From the NCBI RefSeq assembly GCF_016865235.1, contig NZ_CP064030.1, positions 1,736,001-1,800,000 on the forward strand: DNA of 64,000 bases. The letters are read 5' to 3'. Below, piece after piece: positions 61,419 through 64,000 of the stretch. Below the pieces are notes generated by a model. The model ran no database searches. It saw only the letters and a program-made list of their open reading frames with translations, and was not told where the DNA came from. This DNA is from Dyella caseinilytica. GTDB lineage: Bacteria > Pseudomonadota > Gammaproteobacteria > Xanthomonadales > Rhodanobacteraceae. Numbering within the stretch: the first letter of the stretch is position 1; each line of letters opens with the position of its first letter. A program made the translations under genes and the position numbers.

Positions 61419-61897
61419 ACGCCAAAGCAGAAAAGATTGCCCGGATACTGGGTAAGACGACATTCAAGGATTTCCGGCAGGGATTTTCGACGCGACTTGC
61501 GCTCGATGCGGATAGCGATGCGGATATCAAGCATGCCCTTGGCGTATCCCAGCGAATGACCGGCGCGATGGCGGTATATGCCCTTGAAACCCATTACGCC
61601 TCGACATTGCTGCATGAACACCATCTTCGCCGTGCTTGGGACGCGCTCCGCGGCGAGCCGAAGCGGTCCAGTGACTATCCGATCCGGCGCCTGGGTTGTT
61701 CGCTGGCGATCCGAGAACATGCCGGCCTGAAACTCAGTCAGAAGGAATTGAAGGAGTGGGCCTGGATTCTCCACACCAATTACGAAGCCATTGAGACCTC
61801 AGTACGCGCCTCGGGCACATGGCTAGATGACATCACGGGGCGCGCGACCGTCGCTTTTATCAATGCCATGAAGGAACAACGCGAGAAAAGGGATTGA
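61415..61897 (+). CDS. Hypothetical protein in the late-regulator (Q) position
   Basis: 160 residues from ATG 61415 (MNAKAEKIARILGKTTF). It is helical and basic: DFRQGFSTRLALDADSDADIKHALG, VSQRMTGAMAVYALETHYASTLLHEHHLRRAWDALRG, ELKEWAWILHTNYEAIE. It is the last gene before the predicted late promoter and its terminator, exactly where lambdoid phages encode antiterminator Q. I see no direct Q-family match, so the role rests on position. Confidence 0.6.
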   Translation: MNAKAEKIARILGKTTFKDFRQGFSTRLALDADSDADIKHALGVSQRMTGAMAVYALETHYASTLLHEHHLRRAWDALRGEPKRSSDYPIRRLGCSLAIREHAGLKLSQKELKEWAWILHTNYEAIETSVRASGTWLDDITGRATVAFINAMKEQREKRD

Positions 61898-61929
61898 GAA
61901 GAAAAAGCAGCTAAGTCGTTGAAAACTGG

Positions 61930-61958
61930 TTGACAGGGTAAAATTACCCCCATACCCT
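61930..61958 (+). promoter_or_regulatory. Candidate late promoter with central palindrome
   Basis: A perfect -35 TTGACA (61930-61935) and a weak -10 TACCCT (61953-61958) flank the palindrome GGGTAA-AA-TTACCC (61936-61949), 17 bp spacing. It lies in the gap between the Q-position gene and the lysis genes. The palindrome between the boxes could bind a regulator. Confidence 0.55.
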
Positions 61959-61984
61959 CGCAGCATCCAAAACTGTCACTCATG

Positions 61985-62012
61985 AAAGCCGCCCATCCGA
62001 GGCGGCTTTTTT
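61985..62012 (+). terminator. Intrinsic terminator just after the late promoter
   Basis: Perfect 9-bp stem AAAGCCGCC/GGCGGCTTT with a 7-base loop and a run of six Ts. It lies about 25-50 bp after the predicted late start and before all lysis genes, the PR'-tR' arrangement that makes late expression depend on antitermination. Confidence 0.85.
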
Positions 62013-62029
62013 GTTGCCCGGAATCCGCC

Positions 62030-62233
62030 ATGACCCTAGCTGTTCGCATCACCCATCCGACCGAATATCCCGCCAAAGCTCAGGTGACCGAATTCGCCAC
62101 CGATGGCAATGGTGCCCTGCAGGGCGAGGGCCGAGTCGTCGCCACGCTGGAGCCCGGGCAGAGCTACGACGGGTACGTATACCAATCACCTGGCCATGGC
62201 GGTTCGGTGCTAATCGTCCGCGAAGTTCACTAA
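62030..62233 (+). CDS. Small hypothetical protein, first late gene
   Basis: 67 residues from ATG 62030 (MTLAVRITHPTEYPAKAQVTEF). It looks beta-rich (GALQGEGRVVATLEPGQSYDGYVYQSPGHGGSVLIVREV). Similar small proteins precede endolysins in some phages without known role. The longer frame from 61982 would run through the terminator and is not used. Confidence 0.68.
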   Translation: MTLAVRITHPTEYPAKAQVTEFATDGNGALQGEGRVVATLEPGQSYDGYVYQSPGHGGSVLIVREVH

Positions 62234-62239
62234 CGCCTT

Positions 62240-62695
62240 ATGCAACCCACCCAAGCCGCCATTGACTTAGTCAAGGCGAGCGAGGGATTGCGTCTATCGT
62301 CGTATCAGGACGATGCGGGTATCTGGACGATCGGCTGGGGTCATACCGCCGACGTCATCGAAGGTATGGCCATCACCGAACAGCAGGCATTGGACTTCCT
62401 CGCTGCCGACTTGAGTGTGGCCGGGAATGCAGTCTCGGCGCTGGTGAAAGTTTCCCTGACTCAGTCGCAGTTCGACGCACTGGCCGATTTCGTGTTCAAC
62501 GAAGGCGAAGGGCATCTGCGCAGTTCGACATTGCTGCGACTGCTCAATGCCGGCCAGTACCAGGCCGCGGCGGCGCAGTTCAAGTTTTGGAATCTGGCCG
62601 CGGGTCAGGTTGAGCCCGGTCTTGTGACGCGACGCGCCAAAGAAGCAGCGCTTTTCCTCTCCACACCCGCAAACGTCTCAGGGGGCGTTGCATGA
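62240..62695 (+). CDS. Endolysin, GH24 (T4-type) lysozyme
   Basis: 151 residues. The catalytic Glu is in KASEGLRLSSYQDDAGIWTIGWGHT (Glu-x8-Asp-x5-Thr pattern of GH24), followed by SQFDALADFVFNEGEGHLRSSTLLRLLNAG. It cleaves the glycan backbone of peptidoglycan at the end of infection. No signal-anchor-release segment is obvious, so a holin is needed, and holin-like genes follow. Confidence 0.92.
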   Translation: MQPTQAAIDLVKASEGLRLSSYQDDAGIWTIGWGHTADVIEGMAITEQQALDFLAADLSVAGNAVSALVKVSLTQSQFDALADFVFNEGEGHLRSSTLLRLLNAGQYQAAAAQFKFWNLAAGQVEPGLVTRRAKEAALFLSTPANVSGGVA

Positions 62696-62913
62696 ATCCT
62701 GTCCTGGTCGCCGCAGCTGGCGGCATTGCCTCCGGCGTCATCTCGGCGATCCTCTCGGCATTCCTGCTGACGCTCAAATATTCCGAACGCCTCGCCAGTA
62801 TCGAGCGTGGCCTTTTGGAGCAAGACAAGCGGATGGACCGCTTGGAACAGCAGATCTTCGGTGCGCTTCGCCGGATCGAAGACAAGATTGATCGCAAGCA
62901 GGATCGGCCGTGA
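62692..62913 (+). CDS. Small membrane/coiled-coil lysis-cassette protein
   Basis: 73 residues: a membrane segment (AAAGGIASGVISAILSAFLLTL) followed by a coiled coil (ERLASIERGLLEQDKRMDRLEQQIFGALRRIEDKI). This shape fits a holin accessory or an inner-membrane spanin-like component; I cannot decide. Four-nt overlaps with endolysin and holin-like genes. Confidence 0.65.
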   Translation: MNPVLVAAAGGIASGVISAILSAFLLTLKYSERLASIERGLLEQDKRMDRLEQQIFGALRRIEDKIDRKQDRP

Positions 62914-63176
62914 AGATCAGCGAGGGCACTTACAGCCTCCTGGTGAAGTTGCTGACCAAGTTCAACGAGAAATCATCCGTATATGGCTACGCCATGGTGT
63001 TTGGCGGCCAGTTTCTCGCCACCAAGTACCAGGGCGATGTCGCCAAAGGCGTGGAGATTGTCTCTGCGCTTGCCGGCATTGTGCTGTGGGTGGTCAGTGA
63101 CAGTGAGATCCATTCGCTGCTGACCGGCAAGAAGCCCGATTCCCAGCCTCCTACCGTCCCTCCTAATCAAGGTTGA
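62910..63176 (+). CDS. Holin-like membrane protein
   Basis: 88 residues from GTG 62910. Two moderately hydrophobic segments (YGYAMVFGGQFLATKY; VEIVSALAGIVLWVVS) and a charged, Pro-rich tail. Size, spans and location behind the endolysin suit a holin, but I cannot assign a family. Confidence 0.62.
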   Translation: MKISEGTYSLLVKLLTKFNEKSSVYGYAMVFGGQFLATKYQGDVAKGVEIVSALAGIVLWVVSDSEIHSLLTGKKPDSQPPTVPPNQG

Positions 63177-63180
63177 CCCT

Positions 63181-63681
63181 ATGAAAATCCTGAAATCGCT
63201 GTCCCTGGCGCTCGTCGTGGGGCTTATTGGTCTGGGCATCGGTTCGCTTGATGGTTGCGCGACGCTGCAGGCCGATCAGTCGAAAGCCGAGCTCGTTTGC
63301 TCAAACCTGTCTTCGGTGAATGCCACTTTCACTGCGTTCAACAACGTACTGATTGCCGAGCCAGCCACGAAGGTTATCGGCACGAAGGCGGCTGCCGATC
63401 TTGCTGCGGCCCAGGCGCCGATACAGGCGCTTTGCGCGAATGTCGGCATCGTGACTGATACGCAGATCACCGGTGCGTTGCAGCAGGTGCTGCCGGCCAT
63501 TGCCGCCATTGTTGCGACATTGCCTTTGCCAGCCGCCACCCAGGCCAGCATTCAGGGCGGTCTCGTTGCGGCTGAAGGTGTTGTCGGCCTAGCTGGCTTG
63601 TTCGAATCGCAGCTCCAAGCCGCGCAGGCGGCGAAGGCCATGCCTGCACCAGCATCGACGGTAGCCTCACCCGCGCAATGA
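63181..63681 (+). CDS. Phage-encoded lipoprotein-like secreted protein
   Basis: 166 residues. MKILKSLSLALVVGLIGLGIGSLDGC carries a lipobox-like end (SLDGC), so it may be lipid-anchored. The mature part is Ala-rich and helical (TKAAADLAAAQAPIQALCANVG; QQVLPAIAAIVATLPLP). Function unknown. It may be an outer spanin-like or superinfection-related lipoprotein. The lipase-like gene overlaps its stop by 4 nt. Confidence 0.65.
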   Translation: MKILKSLSLALVVGLIGLGIGSLDGCATLQADQSKAELVCSNLSSVNATFTAFNNVLIAEPATKVIGTKAAADLAAAQAPIQALCANVGIVTDTQITGALQQVLPAIAAIVATLPLPAATQASIQGGLVAAEGVVGLAGLFESQLQAAQAAKAMPAPASTVASPAQ

Positions 63682-64000
63682 CCCCCTACGACTTCGCCCT
63701 CCTGGCCAAGCAGGCCTATACAGATGCGCCTACGGTCGGGAGTGCTGACTCTGCCTCGCGCATGCATGTGTATGAGGTGGATGACTTCGGGACGGTCCAT
63801 GTCTTCCGCGGCAGTGACGATATGGCTTCCTGGGAAGCTGACTTCGATATCGCCACGACGGATGTATGGGGATTGGGCAAAGTGCATGCAGGGTTCTATG
63901 CCGCGCTTGCTGCAATTCTTCCGGCATGTCTCGCGCTCCCACGCCCCAAGGCGATTGCCGGCCACAGTCTCGGCGCTGCGTTGGCGATTCTCTATGCCGG
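63678..64000 (+). CDS. Class 3 lipase-like protein (N-terminal part, cut by window edge)
   Basis: 107 residues visible from ATG 63678: MTPYDFALLAKQAYTDA, VHVFRGSDDMASWEADFDI, GKVHAGFYAALAAIL and the nucleophile elbow AGHSLGAALAI (Gly-His-Ser-Leu-Gly). This is the lipase class 3 pattern, whose Asp and His partners would lie past the edge. The presence of a lipase in a phage late region is unusual; it could act on membranes at lysis or after infection. Confidence 0.82.
   Translation, partial: MTPYDFALLAKQAYTDAPTVGSADSASRMHVYEVDDFGTVHVFRGSDDMASWEADFDIATTDVWGLGKVHAGFYAALAAILPACLALPRPKAIAGHSLGAALAILYA

Larger units (their letters stand above)
41855..64000. mobile_element. Lambda-like prophage inserted at tRNA-Leu (right end outside the window)
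   Basis: A truncated tRNA-Leu 3' end marks the left junction and an integrase gene lies 170 bp inside. The layout is lambdoid: a minus-strand left arm with integration, DGR and recombination genes; an immunity region with opposed repressor and Cro-like genes; and a plus-strand right arm with replication, late control and lysis genes. Structural genes and the right attachment site must lie past 64000. Genes are packed with many 1- or 4-nt overlaps, unlike the host part. Confidence 0.93.

Noticed and set aside
61982..62029. Upstream start of the first late gene
   Set aside because: The extension would translate through the terminator stem and has no ribosome site.

Overview
The window is one stretch of a GC-rich gammaproteobacterial chromosome with a prophage in its right third. 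The host order aat, trxB, ftsK, lolA, rarA, serS, together with several TonB-dependent receptors and an H-NS/MvaT-type protein, points to the Xanthomonadales, most likely Rhodanobacteraceae (Dyella- or Rhodanobacter-like). This placement is inference from gene content and protein style.

Positions 1-41806 are host DNA. In order: an acetolactate-synthase-type enzyme (cut by the window edge), xseA, a cardiolipin-synthase-like PLD protein, an acetyl-CoA hydrolase/transferase, an HD-GYP phosphodiesterase, aat, a FemAB-like acyltransferase and trxB; then ftsK, lolA, an acid phosphatase coupled to a TonB receptor, rarA, serS, a small membrane protein and tRNA-Ser; then an H-NS-like protein, a XapX/oxidoreductase/AraC cluster, a PspA-YbjQ envelope module, a secreted protein, a two-component system, a beta-propeller protein and an autotransporter; then a Fur-box-controlled TonB receptor/PepSY iron operon and dbpA.

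From a truncated tRNA-Leu(UAA) 3' end at about 41855 to beyond the right edge lies a lambda-like temperate prophage. Its left arm (42028-53935, all minus strand) carries integrase, small early genes, a diversity-generating retroelement (DGR), and recombination genes (NinB-like, YqaJ exonuclease, RecT). The immunity region at 53978-55120 holds a repressor, a Cro-like protein and paired palindromic operators. The right arm (plus strand) carries regulators, a methyltransferase relic, an O-like initiator with a possible origin, DnaB, a RusA-like nuclease, a possible late promoter with an immediate terminator, and a lysis cassette that runs off the edge in a lipase gene.

The standout is the DGR. 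A reverse transcriptase (YVDD; GNLSSQ) and an Avd-like four-helix protein sit next to one template repeat (TR, 46204-46317) and three variable repeats (VRs) at the 3' ends of three separate DUF1566-like target genes (VR1 46842-46955, VR2 50561-50674, VR3 53268-53381). By hand alignment I count about 50 TR/VR differences, all but two at TR adenines. The TR lies inside the reading frame of the reverse transcriptase, downstream of a good ribosome site, so it appears to be translated as the enzyme's own N-terminus. The targets are not tail fibres. They are signal-less proteins in the repressor-controlled early operon, mixed with recombination genes. That suggests phage induction could drive diversification of intracellular proteins.
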